A stretch of 64,000 bases of DNA from Dichotomocladium elegans (lineage: Eukaryota > Mucoromycota > Mucoromycetes > Mucorales > Lichtheimiaceae): positions 124,001 to 188,000 of the forward strand of contig JAIXMN010000010.1 of assembly GCA_025716815.1 (NCBI GenBank), written 5' to 3'. A model generated the notes under the pieces. That model did no database searches, was not told the origin of the DNA, and saw only the letters and a program-made list of their open reading frames with translations. Every line of letters begins with the position of its first letter. Positions within the stretch are counted from its first letter, which is position 1. Of this stretch, positions 54,383 through 64,000 are shown one piece after another. Made by a program: the position numbers and the translations under genes.

Positions 54383-56617
54383 TCATACCTTCTTTGGTCG
54401 AACGTACTCGTCATACACTGTTTTCTCAACAAATGGTCTGGGGCCAAGTAGATTTTCCATGTCTTCGCGAGTGATCACCTCCTTCTCAAGTAGCAGCTTG
54501 GCAACCTTCTCGACATCTTCCTTGCGCTCTGTCAAGATGTCCACCGTTCGCTTGTACGCCGTCTGCACAAGTTTACGTGCTTCGTCATCAATCAACGTGC
54601 CGGTCTGTTCGGAAAACGGCTTCTGGAAAGTCTGTTCATTTTGAGGGTCATGGAACGAAATCGGGCCAACCTTGTCGTTCATGCCGTATGTTGACACCTG
54701 CGCATACGCAATCTTCGTCACCTTTTGCAGATCATCAGCAGCACCCGTGGTGATGGTGTCAAAGAAGATTTGTTCCGAGACACGGCCACCAAGAGTCATG
54801 CACATGCGGTCGAGCAATTGTTTCTCGCTGAAAAGATACTGATCCTTGGGAAGATACTGTGCATAGCCAAGGGCGGCAACGCCGCGAGGAATAATCGACA
54901 CTTTGAGGAGAGGATCGGCGTATTGCAAGTACCAGCCTGCGACAGCGTGGCCAGCCTCATGGTAAGCCACCGTCTTCTTCTCCTCTGGAGAAAGGACGCG
55001 CGACTTCTTCTCAAGTCCGGCAATCACACGTTCAATGGCCTGTTCAAAATCGGCCTCTGTCACCTCGTCCTTGTGATGGCGTGCTGCAATCAACGCAGCT
55101 TCATTACACACGTTGTGGATATCGGCACCAGAGAAACCGGGGGTCAACGCAGCAAGTTTTCGCGACAGCTGGTCCATATCTTCGTTTGACTTGATCGGTT
55201 TGAGATGCACCTTGAAGATCTGGACACGGCCGCCAATATCAGGTCTATCAATGGCGATGTGTCGATCGAAACGTCCAGGACGCATCAATGCAGGATCCAA
55301 CACATCCGGTCGATTCGTGCCTGCCAACACAACCACATGCTCGTTCGAGTCGAAGCCGTCCATCTCGACGAGCAGCTGGTTTAGAGTGCTCTCACGTTCG
55401 TCGTTGCCGCCCATATGCCCTCCCTTTCCACGTGCTTTACCAATCGCATCGATTTCGTCCACAAAGATGATGCAAGGCGCGTTCTTCTTGGCGGTCGCAA
55501 ATAGATCGCGTACACGGGACGGACCAACGCCAACGAACATCTCCACAAACTCAGAGCCAGACACACTCAGGAATGGCACGCCGGCCTCTCCAGCAGTGGC
55601 CTTCGCCAATAGGGTTTTACCGGTACCAGGCGGACCAGAGAGGATCGCACCCTTCGGGATAGTGGCACCTAACCGCTCATAGGCAGCAGGGTTCTTCAAG
55701 AATTTCACAAACTCCATGATTTCCTCCTTTGCCTCATCAGCACCAGCTACATCCTTGAACTTGACCTTAACGTCCTTCTCTTGGTTGAACATCTTGGCAC
55801 GGCTCTTACCGATGCCGAAGATACCCTGTCCTCCTCCACCCGGCCCACGCTTTGTCATATAATAGAGGACACCGATCAGCAGGAGAGTTGGGGCAAAGTG
55901 CAACATGGTATTGAGGACGCTGATTTCTTCCCGGTACGACACAGGAATACGCTCGCTTGACGGGATACCGAGCTCATTCTGAGCCTCTTCTAGCTTGCGT
56001 TCAAAGGTGTCGACCGAGCCAATGCTAAAGTAAAACGTCTGTGTATTCGGGACACCGAGCGAGGAGGCTTCTGGTCGGAGGTGGACGCGGACGCGATTGC
56101 GATTCAAAACCACCAGGCGGTCCACCATGCCCTTGTCGAGCAGGGATGCCCGGAACGCTTGCCAGGTGATCTCGCGCGAATCTTCGTTGGGTGCTGTTAA
56201 TTTCCATAGGACGTAAGTGCCGACAGCAGTGCCAATAAGTGTGTTGCCGTTAATTTGGATTTCAGGTCGATTGTTGCCACCATCACCACCACTGCTGCTA
56301 CCACCGTTCTTGGGTGGTTTCGGGACCTTGTCAGCCGATCGCTTGGCATGATCGGAGGCCTGCTCTGCGCCACGTTTCGCATTGCTACTAGCCTTGCCAA
56401 AGAAACCCTCAAAGCCCTTTGGGACATTGAATGGCTTTCCTTCGTCTTGATTGTCTTTCTTGGTGTCAGGCTTTTCTTTTTCGGTTGAGTACTTCCGCGT
56501 ATTGACGCGGCGATTAGAGAGAATGGTAGGTTGTGAGCGTACTTGTCGAGCTACAATGCCGCTTCGCAAGCTGGTGAACTGTCGTCTTACGCCAGCTTGA
56601 GCAAAACGTGAAAGCAT
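54383..56617 (-). CDS. Mitochondrial m-AAA protease subunit (Afg3/Yta12 type)
   Basis: This is an ATP-dependent zinc metalloprotease of the mitochondrial inner membrane, facing the matrix, for protein quality control and processing; it forms supercomplexes with prohibitins (PHB1 is at 18.2 kb). It is a single exon of 744 residues. The Arg/Ser-rich presequence runs from ~1 to 45. Two membrane helices ([30 protein letters not shown]) flank the intermembrane-space domain. The AAA module has [13 protein letters not shown] (Walker A), [11 protein letters not shown] (Walker B) and the second region of homology [18 protein letters not shown]. The protease motif is [10 protein letters not shown] with a distal Asp in [10 protein letters not shown]. 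It is intron-free, unusual among the housekeeping genes here. Afg3 versus Yta12 cannot be decided by eye. Confidence 0.95.
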   Translation of the reverse strand: MLSRFAQAGVRRQFTSLRSGIVARQVRSQPTILSNRRVNTRKYSTEKEKPDTKKDNQDEGKPFNVPKGFEGFFGKASSNAKRGAEQASDHAKRSADKVPKPPKNGGSSSGGDGGNNRPEIQINGNTLIGTAVGTYVLWKLTAPNEDSREITWQAFRASLLDKGMVDRLVVLNRNRVRVHLRPEASSLGVPNTQTFYFSIGSVDTFERKLEEAQNELGIPSSERIPVSYREEISVLNTMLHFAPTLLLIGVLYYMTKRGPGGGGQGIFGIGKSRAKMFNQEKDVKVKFKDVAGADEAKEEIMEFVKFLKNPAAYERLGATIPKGAILSGPPGTGKTLLAKATAGEAGVPFLSVSGSEFVEMFVGVGPSRVRDLFATAKKNAPCIIFVDEIDAIGKARGKGGHMGGNDERESTLNQLLVEMDGFDSNEHVVVLAGTNRPDVLDPALMRPGRFDRHIAIDRPDIGGRVQIFKVHLKPIKSNEDMDQLSRKLAALTPGFSGADIHNVCNEAALIAARHHKDEVTEADFEQAIERVIAGLEKKSRVLSPEEKKTVAYHEAGHAVAGWYLQYADPLLKVSIIPRGVAALGYAQYLPKDQYLFSEKQLLDRMCMTLGGRVSEQIFFDTITTGAADDLQKVTKIAYAQVSTYGMNDKVGPISFHDPQNEQTFQKPFSEQTGTLIDDEARKLVQTAYKRTVDILTERKEDVEKVAKLLLEKEVITREDMENLLGPRPFVEKTVYDEYVRPKKV

Positions 56618-57626
56618 TTGGAAAGGGGTTAAGGGAGAGACTGCTTAGTTAGAAGGGAAAGAATTATTTGACAAAAAGGGAGCGGCCAACAAACATTGGA
56701 TGACGAATAATACCCTATTCTGGGTTTGAATGGGAACTGACTTCTTTGCGATGACACATTCTTTTATCCGACTTGCGCCGACCTTTTCTAACTACTGCAA
56801 GCGATGATCTCGACTAAACAAAGACATTGGGATTAAGTTGCTACCTGTCAGGATCGATAAACCATTTTCCATTGACATATTTTGCGCACACCAAAGAAAG
56901 TACACGATACCAAAGTAGAAGCGGTGACGGCTTTGGAGAAAAAGTCAGATGATGTTTCATGACTGTAAAGGTTCAGTTCACCTGTAGAGCCCCTGCTCCT
57001 GGGTCTTTTCTTCCATTGGATGAATCCGCATCAAACTTGTTCCTGAAAAAAAAAATGCAGCGTTTTGGGAAAGCAGTAATGGCCAAGCGCTCATCGCAGA
57101 TAGCTCAATGAAGAAGGCTCCTGCAAATTGGTCTGTGCTGCATCCGATGAGCCACACTCATCTCATGCAGAGTGTATGATAGGCCGAAGTGCTAAACTAA
57201 GAGGTATGAGGAGCAGTGTGCGTATCAGGACTGATTTCATGCAGCTTAAGGTACAGTTCCATCAGTATTGTAATGATGTTCTGCGCCTTCACGGGGGGGG
57301 AGATCCCTTAGAACTTTGGCGGAGATATAGAATCAAATGAATTCGTCGATTGGGTTGCCAAAATAGTGGGCACTGCATGGGCTTGTGCATCATCCATTAC
57401 CTAAAGCCAATGTAAATCGTGCGGATTTTCACATTGTTGAAGCCAATAGCGAGGTTCTGGAGAGAAGTATCTCATATGTGTCACGGAAGCGCCGTAGCCT
57501 AATTAGTATTCAGCTGACTCGGTACCCACTGCCCGTTTTTGGTCTTCATTTAGCACCCCTTTCGCTCAACGCGCCATTTTATTCTTCATCTTTTATCATC
57601 CCTTATTAATAGATATACATCCTCTC
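56618..57626. promoter_or_regulatory. Divergent promoter region, m-AAA protease and HSL-like hydrolase
   Basis: 1 kb between divergent starts. Short frames in several phases, none with family or splice support. Confidence 0.4.
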
Positions 57627-59559
57627 ATGGGTGTGGCTATTCTTCAAAAAATGAAGCTGCCGAAACAGCGATTCACTGGCAAGGACGGCAAACTCAATTC
57701 GGACGACTCCAAGAGCGACAACAACGCAGAAGAGATCGATACACAGACGGTCGTTGTCAAAGAGGCAAAAGGAATACCTCCACGACTTTGGAGCCACATT
57801 CTTCCGCCCCCTACACTCATCCCGTCTACCATCTATCGACACTATACCAAAGGTACATACATACATATATATGCACTATCTCGACAGACAAGACAGTAGA
57901 ATAGAATGCAGTCCTATCACTGAGTAAAACTGACCATTCTGCAAGGTCCACCCGATGCCTCTTGGTCGCTTTCTTTTGATATTGCTGTTGCGGTCATGAC
58001 CGACTTTTTGAAACGCTCGAGCAAAAAAACGGTTGAGGATCTACAAATTCTCACGTCTGGAAAGGGCATTGCTATTCCTAATGAAGTGAAACGCACGAAA
58101 ATCAGAATTCCACAAACATACCGGATCCACGCAGGGCAACGTCTGGGCTGTCTCTTAACCGCTGAAGAGGAGCGAATCATCGGCTGGGACTGGCGCAAGG
58201 ACTACAAACGAGTGGCTGAAATGAAGGGAGAATGGCTCAGCCCTAAAGAAGGCGGAAAACCCAAGCGCACTATCTACTACTTGCATGGTGGAGGATACTA
58301 CCTTGGGTCCTTTTCTATGTACCGTCCGTTACTGGCAAAGCTAGCAAAGGTAAGATCAAAAGGGCCGCACCATAGCCAAAAATCTAACCAACTGGCCGAT
58401 GCTACGTACCATTTTGTAGTTGTCAAGCGCGCAGACATTTGCCATCAATTACCGGCTTGCACCGCAACATCCGTTCCCTGCTGCCGTTGAAGACGCCTTG
58501 GCGGGTTATCTCTATTTGATAGATCCACCCGAGGGCATCGACCCCATCGACCCATCGTCCATCGTCATTTCTGGTGATTCAGCAGGCGGTGGTTTGACAT
58601 TTGCTCTTCTCCTTGCCATTCGTGATGCCAAGCTCCCTTCTCCAGCGGGCGCCATGACCCTATCACCATGGTATGCTGATTTCTTTATTGTTTACATGTA
58701 CCTTTGACATACTTACTCAATCCCTTCCCAAAAAAGGATCGACCTCACCCATTCGTTTCCATCTATTATCCAGAACCTCTTTACAGATTATTTGCCGCAC
58801 ACAGGTTTTAAGCATATATACTCAGAAGCCATGGATTATTCTATCCTTCCTCGATTCGACGAAGCACATGCCACAGAAGAGCAGCAACAACAACAAAGCG
58901 ATGAGGCGGCGGAAGCGGCGGCGGTAGTAGCAGCAGCGGCAACGGCAGCAGCAGCAGCAATGGCGATTCCAGAAGATGATCTCACCGATCGGTTTCATTT
59001 TTATGCAGAAAATAAGGCATTGATGCACCCTTGGGTCAGTCCTGTTTTCGATAAGGGCCGATTGCGAGGATTGCCGCCGCTGCTTATCCAAGTTGGGACA
59101 TCAGAGCGGCTTCGCGATGAGTCGGTGTTTGCCGCCCTTCAGGCATCGAATTGTTTTGAGGACGGCAGCGGAACTGTCCCGACTCATGTCCAACTTGAGA
59201 TGTACGTCGGTCAGCCACATGTGTTCCACTTTATCTTCCCCAATCGTTCCCAGGTTTCTTCAGCTGTCCAGCGTCTCGTTGAATTCTGTTGCCGCGTGAC
59301 CGATCAAAAAAAACCGAAAAACGACAACGCTTCAGCCGCAGACCGATTGACCGTAACCACCGTGCCGCCCCATGGGGGAAAACCTATGGATACCAAGGAA
59401 GAGTTACTTGGAGAGTTTGCTAACAGCGAAAAGTGGCTCGAATGGCAAAAACTGCTTTCCCGCATTAGCCTCAAGGAACGCCTGGATCAAATACAGGCCG
59501 TTTTGGCAGAGAAACACGCTAAGAAAACAAAATTAGCGAATCGTTTCATTGCCAAATAA
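57627..59559 (+). CDS. Hormone-sensitive-lipase-type alpha/beta hydrolase
   Basis: Carboxylester hydrolase of the HSL group. Exons 57627..57852, 57946..58349, 58420..58670 and 58737..59559 give 567 residues, all GT-AG. The oxyanion-hole motif YYLHGGGYYLGS, then INYRLAPQHPFPAAVEDAL, and the nucleophile elbow ISGDSAGGGL are typical HSL signatures. The acid and histidine are expected in SERLRDESV and YVGQPHVFHF. Between the nucleophile and the acid, the exon-4 segment carries a poly-Gln then poly-Ala insertion (EEQQQQQ, AAAVVAAAAT). The N-terminal ~75 residues have no membrane helix. The C-terminal ~60 residues (KKPKNDN..., EWQKLLSRISLKERLDQIQAVL) are helical and charged, an extension beyond the catalytic fold. 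The substrate is unknown. Confidence 0.88.
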
Positions 59560-60217
59560 TTCATGCATGAATTCGGTACTAGCTACATATCCATCCAGAG
59601 CACAAAACCACCCCCTTCTTTGGTCCATATATATATATATATATATAAGGAAAGGAAGACAAGCATCTTGGATGCTGGTCAATTCTTCTCCCCGGAAGTA
59701 TATTGTTTCTTTCAAGTGGAAGTCTTTGCTGTTGGGTCCACCCATTCAGGTTACAGATTACGCACCATTGCGCCCGCCTTTAAATTTAGCCGTTTTCGCG
59801 TTCTGGATATCACAGAATTGTTCCGTGTACATAGTTCGAGCCGATATATTCTGGTGCTGTTGGGACAAATGAAAATCTTTGTTTCTTTGCTCTGCCACGA
59901 TGCACTCTCCCTCCCTCATCAGCATCGGTTTTATATAAGGGTATCAAACGGCAAAAGTAGAGTTTCCATCTTTTCCTTGTCACCTAACAGCTGTGTTGTT
60001 GGCTGAAGGTAGGGAATACTTGAAGGTTGCGTTTTACACAGAGCTGGAGGGGGAAAGGGGAAGCGGTTGCCCTTTGCATTAATAAGCAAATCTATTTTCA
60101 TCCTATTGCACAATCTCCGAACCAGATTTTTCATCTTTCCCCCCCCCCCAAAAAAAAGTAAAACCAGCATTTTGGACTACTAATGCTCTTCGCATCTCTT
60201 TTGATCGCCTTCCGATC
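59560..60217. other. Intergenic, with (AT)n repeat
   Basis: A 21-bp (AT)n run lies at 59627-59647. A poly-C/poly-A stretch lies at 60.14-60.16 kb before the CFD1 start. A 147-codon open frame at 59563-60006 has no family signal and begins in the 3' flank; I do not call it. Confidence 0.45.
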
Positions 60218-61284
60218 ATGACCGATATCAACCTTTCGAAAATCAAACATATTGTTCTCGTCCTCTCTGGGAAAGGCGGTGTCGGAAAGTCATCGGTAAC
60301 CACCCAGCTGGCGCTCTCCCTTATGCACAAAGGTTTCAAGATCGGCGTCTTGGATATCGATCTTACAGGTCCGAGCATTCCGCGCATGCTCGGCCTTGAG
60401 GGTCGCCAGGTTCATCAGGCTTCCCATGGGTAAATCGCTAGGAACATTGGCCTGGACCTCAGCGAAGCTGACAATACAGGGGGGTTGAATGGTTTTCTTA
60501 CTTTTTTGATGTGCAGCTGGGTCCCAGTATACGCCGATGAGGAAAAACGTCTGGGATGCATGTCCATTGGATTCCTGTTAAAAAGCAAGAGCGATTCCGT
60601 CGTATGGCGTGGGCCAAAGAAGACGGGTAAAAGCACAGTCGAATGGGAGGGGTGGTGGATCTGGCTAAGAATATCAAAAACTGACGGAAGCTATATATAT
60701 ATATATTAGCCATGATCAAACAGTTCCTTCAGGACGTCTGCTGGGGTGAACTGGACTATCTGCTAATCGACACGCCACCCGGCACATCCGACGAACATAT
60801 ATCCATTATCGAGAACCTGAAAGAGTACCAGCCCGACGGTGCGGTCATTGTCACGACACCGCAGGGTGTGGCCATCGCAGACGTACGTAAAGAGCTCTCG
60901 TTCTGCCGCAAGGTGAAGTTGCCGGTCCTAGGCGTCGTGGAGAATATGAGCGGTTTTGTTTGCCCCCATTGTGCAGTAAGTTGAGCCAGTGAGACACCAC
61001 AAAAAGAAAGGTTGGCTGATAAACATCAGGAATGCACGAATATATTTGCGTCTGGTGGCGGCGAGGCGATGGCCCAGGAGTTTGATATCGAGTTCTTCGG
61101 ACGGGTACCCATTGACCCGGGTTTCACCACAATGGTCGAGACTGATGGCGAGGGATCGTATGTCAAGTCCTTTGAGAAGTCTAACCTCTTTCCGATCTTC
61201 AATGGTATCAGCGCACGTGTAGTAGAAAGGACGACATCAGCATCACCAGTAGCAGCAGTTTCTGGAAGGGAAGAATCACAGTAG
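60218..61284 (+). CDS. CFD1: Cytosolic Fe-S cluster assembly scaffold Cfd1/NUBP2
   Basis: This Mrp/NBP35-family P-loop ATPase, with Nbp35, forms the scaffold for cytosolic and nuclear [4Fe-4S] assembly. Exons 60218..60429, 60517..60626, 60710..60975 and 61030..61284 give 280 residues. The Walker A/deviant motif [36 protein letters not shown] and [15 protein letters not shown] are conserved. The cluster-ligating [18 protein letters not shown] (C-x-x-C) is completed across intron 3. The absence of an N-terminal four-cysteine extension separates it from Nbp35. It ends 94 bp from the stop of the convergent Dus4 gene. Confidence 0.95.
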
Positions 61285-61378
61285 CGTGGAGATGAGAGAT
61301 GGCTGACGGATATATTAAAAGCGGACGGACGCTCTGTAATGTAAATAAAAGACTATCTTATGTACACATGATTCTTCT

Positions 61379-62607
61379 CTACACAAGTTTGGAGACGTCA
61401 AAACCCCAGTGGGACTCTAGGTGATCTAGGATGGCGGGAATGCTGGATAATGCGTTGAACGTCTTGCGCTCTGCGTTGCTCATTGTGTCCTCAAACATGT
61501 ACATGAGGTGATGGTGGAAAATGAAATGGTTTGTGCCATACCCGAGGGCAAGTCGTATATAATCCTAAACCGAGAGCTCAATATCCGCCTCGGTCACACA
61601 CACAGCTCTGAATTACCTCGATGCATTCCCATGGTGTAATGTCGTATCCTGCAAAGAAGGCAGGGTTCTGAAGCAGCCCGCGCGCAGACATGACACCATC
61701 CACGCCCGTCTTTTCGTACATTTCCTCAACATCGTCCATCGTAAACAGACTACCGTTGGCGAGCACAGGCATCGAGACGGATTCCTTGACCAGTTTTATA
61801 CCCTCGAAATTTACAGGCTCGGTTGACTTTTGCCGCCGCGTCCGTCCGTGCACGGTGATATAATCGACGCCAACCGACTCGGCCCGTTTGACGAACTCGT
61901 ACGTCTCCCTAGATGCGTCCATCGAGGTGAATCCTTTCCTCCCCATGATCGCACCCTCTCTTCCTTACCGTAAATCTGGGTGCACTCGAATTTTTATACT
62001 GCAGGGTATGTTGACCCGACCCTTGACCGTCTTGACCATATCACGCACCATCTCCGGGTCCGACATCAAGTGAGATCCAATCCGTTCCTGGATGGCCCAT
62101 TTTTGCGGACAGCCGCAGTTGATATCTAACGTTTCATTGCAAATCAGTTCAGAAGCGTGAACAATCCCAACTCCCTCCAACCAACCAACCAAACCCCCCC
62201 TCGAAAAAAAACACCCACCAATGCCACCAGCATAGGGTGCCACAAGCTCGGCGGCGGCGGCCAAATCGACTGGGTTACTTGCTGCGAACTGGACAACAAC
62301 GGGATCGTCGAGATCATTGGTCGAATAGTCCGTCTCGCGCGCAAGATCAGAGTTTTTAAACACATCAGCAAGGATCATTGGGGTATAGCAAATGTCGACA
62401 TTGTATCTAAACAAACGGGTCGGGGAGGGGTAGGGGGCGTCAGTCGGTTGCTGCTACCACCGCCGCCAGGAGCGAAACCTCAGACAGCCAGCCAGCTTGC
62501 CTGCGTACAAGTTCCCGGAAGGGAAGTTTGCTGTATCGCACCATGGGTGCGCATACGTTGACTCGTTCCTTGGAATTAAGAATGTCGAGCACGGACGTTT
62601 TGGCCAT
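61379..62607 (-). CDS. DUS4: tRNA-dihydrouridine synthase (Dus4-like)
   Basis: This FMN- and NADPH-dependent enzyme reduces uridine to dihydrouridine in the D-loop of tRNA. Exons 62607..62501, 62406..62228, 62125..61969, 61908..61617 and 61564..61379 give 306 residues. Dus motifs are VNVCAPMVRYSKLPFRELVRRYNVDICYTPMI (FMN-binding start; the join is across intron 1), VVQFAASNP, and DINCGCPQKWA with the catalytic Cys. IKIRVHPDLRETYEFVKRAE, ITVHGRTRRQKS, VLANGSLFTMDDV and DGVMSARGLLQNPAFF follow. Intron 1 (62500..62407) requires a GC donor (CGCAG|GCAAGC). The length and HHHLMYMFED region fit Dus4 (U20a/b) rather than the longer Dus1 or Dus3. Confidence 0.92.
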
Positions 62608-64000
62608 GGTTCAAACCGGATCGAGAAGAGATGGAGCCGTTTAAGAAACAGAAACCGCGGAAGATCAAATATTTGCCCACATTCTTGCCTCAAAAAATTT
62701 TGAGAGGTCGCCCTTGTTTCTACCCCATGAGACAGCTTACGGGACATTCATGTTCTGCTCTCAATTGTAATACCGAACCATCGCACATTTTTCTATCCTT
62801 GACGGCCGAAAGGCCATCGCATGGAGCGCCTGTCTGACATCGGTTGCAGGCGCTCTTCTGACATGTGCAATCCCATAATACAATGATATTGCTCTTCGTG
62901 TATAGAGTCTGCTGGGGAGGGCACGGGGATCTGAAAGGGCAGTCGCATTACATTATCACTATTCTGTTGAGGAGGTGTTCTAGAGTAGCAATATTCTGCA
63001 GACGTATCAGAAGAAGAAAAAAACTCTTGAGACTGTACTTAGTAGATAAGCTCACGGATGCTTTGTTTGTTGGGTTTTTGTTTATCTCTCTACATTGCGG
63101 AAATCAGATTTTTCTACAATGGAAAACGAACTCGAGAGTGAGATCTCTCTTGATGCAACCCGATCCTGGTTTATTCACCTTCCTGTTCTGAGACGCACCC
63201 CCCTTCCCGTTCAATCCTTATGACAGCTCCCCTGATGATGAGTGACACGAGGAAGATTCTCCTCGGGTCTCGATCTTGTGCGCCAGAAAGCAAGACAACC
63301 ATGATCTTTGCCAATGGCACGGGGAAAATTTGCAGCAGCTAACAAGCAACGTTTTTTTTTACCCTTCCCACCATCATCTTTATCAGCCAAAGCGACTCCG
63401 CCCCCACCTTCCGTACTTGACATTGAACAATTTTGTAAACTGTGCGGTCGCAGCCGAGTTTAGGGGCCGTGGCATAATCAGCGTAAGAGGAGGGGGCGGC
63501 AAAATAAGCTTGTGACCTTTCACAGCCCTGATGGCGGCGCGCGCGCGCGGACATTATGTTTTCACGGCAGACAAAAGCAGTGAACTTTGGTGGACCATGT
63601 TATCACCTCCCCCATTTCGAAATAAAGCAAGTGTTTGATGACAGTCAGTAACTAAACGTTTACAGTAAGGGGATATCACAACACTAAAATTAAGCAGCAA
63701 GTCAAGACAAGCCGGCTTCGTATCAGTGGCTGTAACATTTCTGACAGTATTGTCATATGACAATAGCAGTTGATGACCAGGAAACACAGGATTAAGTGCA
63801 ACATTTTTTTTTAGGATTCGTGAATGCTTTAGAAACAGTAACCGAGAAAAGAATAGTTGTATATGAAATTAAGTGAATGGGAAAAGGATATCGTCAATAG
63901 ATACAAGAGACAATGCTTTGGATAGGTTGGGGAAAGGAGAAGAGGAAAGAGTAATCAGCAGTGTTTGAAGTCCAGGAGGGGAGGGGTAGTATAATATGCT
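62608..64000. other. Right-end region without supported gene
   Basis: This is the promoter side of Dus4 and 1.2 kb of sequence with only short conflicting frames. A GC run lies at 63538-63549. A gene could start beyond the window edge. Confidence 0.4.

Noticed and set aside
59563..60006. 147-codon open frame downstream of the HSL-like gene
   Set aside because: Starts within the 3' flank and the AT repeat is translated as YIYIYIY; no conserved motif.
1..64000. CRISPR arrays, defence islands, prophage or bacterial operons
   Set aside because: No direct-repeat arrays or bacterial gene organisation; the window is intron-bearing fungal nuclear DNA.

Overview
The window is nuclear DNA of an intron-rich filamentous fungus, most likely Mucoromycota (Mucorales-like). 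The evidence is genes split by many 45-115 nt introns, a gene set found across fungi (ERD2, SSD1, Vma12, m-AAA protease, prohibitin, Nop16, Cfd1, Dus4, Pus10), a fungal DUF8032-type protein, an F-box/LRR protein, low-complexity Q/A/N/S tracts in regulators, and decayed Tc1/mariner-like transposases of a type I associate with Mucorales. No rRNA, convincing tRNA, CRISPR array or bacterial-style operon is visible. Exon-intron models were built by hand from splice signals, reading frame and remembered family motifs. Most complete models close to an exact multiple of three, but single-base boundary errors are possible.

Layout: 1-5.9 kb holds the 5' end of a PX-domain gene (running off the left edge), an F-box/LRR gene, a transposon fossil, a small unknown gene and a DCAF12-like WD40 gene, all on the minus strand. 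6.1-9.5 kb holds an aldehyde dehydrogenase and a secreted purple acid phosphatase. 9.5-13.2 kb is gene-poor and carries a second, fuller Tc1-like fossil. 13.2-19.3 kb holds the KDEL receptor, Vma12, Pus10 and prohibitin 1. 20.2-28.3 kb holds a membrane-anchored Asn/Gln-rich protein, a CREB/ATF-like bZIP factor, an O-fucosyltransferase-like protein, a bHLH factor with microexons and an unrecognised 167-aa protein. 29.5-39.5 kb holds an SSD1 homologue, a GCIP/CCNDBP1-like protein, a RhoGAP and an ankyrin protein. 39.9-42.2 kb is a small cluster of two inverted DUF1772 paralogues around a 123-aa membrane protein. 42.7-51.6 kb holds Nop16, a DUF8032 protein, a two-domain AAA ATPase, a VAP/Scs2 protein and ferrochelatase. 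51.6-64 kb holds a small unknown protein, the m-AAA protease, an HSL-type hydrolase, Cfd1 and Dus4.

The genes are mostly independent housekeeping functions. Recurring themes are the mitochondrion and iron-sulphur/haem metabolism (prohibitin with its known partner the m-AAA protease, ferrochelatase with Fe-S ligand cysteines, Cfd1), RNA metabolism (Pus10, Dus4, Nop16, SSD1) and ER/Golgi membrane biology (ERD2, Vma12, VAP).

The strongest unexpected signal is at the level of splicing. About 11 of roughly 80 modelled introns need a GC 5' splice site (mostly GCAAGT) to keep frame and family alignment, far above the roughly 1% usual in eukaryotes. Other points of interest are an 18-bp palindrome containing a textbook RFX X-box in front of one DUF1772 paralogue, a glutamine in place of the Walker B glutamate in the second AAA domain, an SSD1 homologue whose nuclease motifs are lost, paired CACGTG E-boxes in front of the bHLH gene, and bHLH microexons of 22 and 16 nt.
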